Shown: positions 23,670 to 24,184 of the stretch, piece by piece
Layout of the letters: every line of letters starts with the position of its first letter
Numbering within the stretch: the stretch's first letter is position 1
NCBI GenBank assembly: GCA_965649545.1
Contig: CBFGLF010000009.1
Location: 1 to 24,184 of the forward strand
DNA from: CABHOJ01 sp965649545
Lineage (GTDB): Bacteria > Pseudomonadota > Gammaproteobacteria > Burkholderiales > Methylophilaceae
Direction: 5' to 3'
Length of the DNA stretch: 24,184 nt
Made by a program: the position numbers and the translations under genes
Notes under the pieces: model-generated
Told to the model about the DNA's origin: nothing
The model's database searches: none
What the model saw: the letters and a program-made list of their open reading frames with translations, nothing else

Positions 23670-24101
23670 TCAGTTGACGGTCAGTCGCTTGGCAGCCGCC
23701 ACCTGTTTCTTCGGTAGTGTGAGCTCCAGCACGCCGTCCTTGTAGTTCGCGTCAGCCTTAGCTTCGTCCACTTCGTTCTCAAGCACGAAACTGCGCGACA
23801 CCTTGCCGTAATAACGTTCGCTGCGGAGTACGCGCTCACCATCCTTGGCTTCTTTCTCACGACGCACTTCTGCGCTGATCGAAATGTGACCGCCATCGAT
23901 CGTGACGTTGATATCTTCCTTCTTCACGCCCGGGATCTCGGCGTGCACCGTATATTTGTTCTCGTCTTCCTGAACGTCGACCTTGAGTCTAGGCTCGTTG
24001 TTGCGCTCCAGCGCCACTGGGCGGAAGAAGCCCTTGAATACGTCTTCGAATGGATCAAATCCGCTCACGCTGAACGGATCGATACGGGAAATATTGGCCA
24101 T
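23670..24101 (-). CDS. Small heat shock protein, Hsp20/alpha-crystallin family
   Basis: The 143-residue protein is an ATP-independent holdase. It has a short N-terminal arm (ANISRIDPFSVSGFDPFEDVFKGFF), an alpha-crystallin domain from about residue 37 (PRLKVDVQEDENKYTVHAEIPGVKKEDINV), and the GVLELTLPKK strand near the end. The C-terminal IxI-type anchor is not obvious (ends KRLTVN). Two ATGs lie in tandem at 24104 and 24101; the second is preferred because the GGAG site is then six bases away rather than three. It is transcribed from a clear sigma-32 promoter and ends at a strong terminator, so it is a single-gene heat-shock unit. Confidence 0.94.
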   Translation of the reverse strand: MANISRIDPFSVSGFDPFEDVFKGFFRPVALERNNEPRLKVDVQEDENKYTVHAEIPGVKKEDINVTIDGGHISISAEVRREKEAKDGERVLRSERYYGKVSRSFVLENEVDEAKADANYKDGVLELTLPKKQVAAAKRLTVN

Positions 24102-24132
24102 CATCGTCTCCTTTCAATTTGGGTAAATGGGT

Positions 24133-24145
24133 GGAGCCTTGCTCC
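24133..24145 (-). other. Small hairpin in the hsp20 leader
   Basis: A 5-bp stem, ggagc-aag-gctcc, lies at the start of the predicted hsp20 leader RNA. Its gctcc arm could instead pair with the GGAG ribosome site at 24108-24111, so the leader has two mutually exclusive pairings. This is weak evidence of an RNA thermometer. Confidence 0.3.
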
Positions 24146-24152
24146 TGTCACC

Positions 24153-24181
24153 AAAATGGGGAGTGCGGAAAATATTTCAAG
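24153..24181 (-). promoter_or_regulatory. Sigma-32 heat-shock promoter of hsp20
   Basis: Read on the minus strand: CTTGAAA (24181-24175), a 13-bp spacer, then CCCCATTT (24161-24154). This matches the RpoH consensus at both boxes and in spacing. Transcription would begin near 24146, giving a leader of about 45 bases. Confidence 0.92.
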
Positions 24182-24184
24182 AGG

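Noticed and set aside
1..24184. CRISPR arrays, tRNA/rRNA genes, insertion sequences, prophage or defence genes
   Set aside because: No spaced direct repeats, tRNA-like T-loops, transposases or integrases were seen; the window is core chromosomal sequence.

Overview
The window is about 24 kb of a moderately GC-rich proteobacterial chromosome, almost fully coding, with no stretch over 300 bases lacking a gene. Gene order and protein sequences (dcw cluster ending in lpxC, a SlmA-type regulator, short MurB, Arg-type ArgB with an N-terminal helix, NDUFA9-like dehydrogenase beside cca) point to a betaproteobacterium, perhaps a Nitrosomonadales/Gallionella-like lineage. That placement is inference from protein character and synteny, not from a search. 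No tRNA, rRNA, CRISPR, insertion sequence or prophage is visible.

Region 1 (1-13435, + strand) is the distal two thirds of the division and cell wall cluster: murF (5' truncated by the window edge), mraY, murD, ftsW, murG, murC, murB, ddl, ftsQ, ftsA, ftsZ, lpxC. MurD, MurF, MurC and Ddl build UDP-MurNAc-pentapeptide, MurB supplies UDP-MurNAc, MraY and MurG make lipid II, FtsW polymerises it at the septum, FtsQ/FtsA/FtsZ form the divisome, and LpxC commits carbon to lipid A. Most junctions are translationally tight (ATGA, TGATG or overlaps). Three longer junctions (ftsW-murG, murG-murC, ftsQ-ftsA) are each bridged by a tiny ORF that starts on the upstream stop codon and ends in an ATGA overlap with the next start. 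The largest, 45 codons between ftsW and murG, ends in the same ten residues as FtsW, and every nucleotide difference between the two tails is silent. This is the most unusual signal I found.

Region 2 (13436-17844, + strand) has a 60-residue two-helix membrane protein, a Slt70-type lytic transglycosylase, an atypical SDR of the NDUFA9 type, and a full-length CCA-adding enzyme with HD domain.

Region 3 (17854-21683, - strand) has, in transcription order, argB, a large imperfect palindrome, a HAD pyrimidine 5'-nucleotidase, slmA (the nucleoid-occlusion antagonist of FtsZ) and a membrane-bound diguanylate cyclase that converges on cca with only 9 bp between them.

Region 4 (21684-24184): divergent from argB across a 161-bp spacer with an operator-like dyad is fhs (formate-THF ligase, +). 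Convergent to it is an hsp20 gene (-) with a near-perfect sigma-32 heat-shock promoter at the window edge and a strong TTCG-loop terminator.
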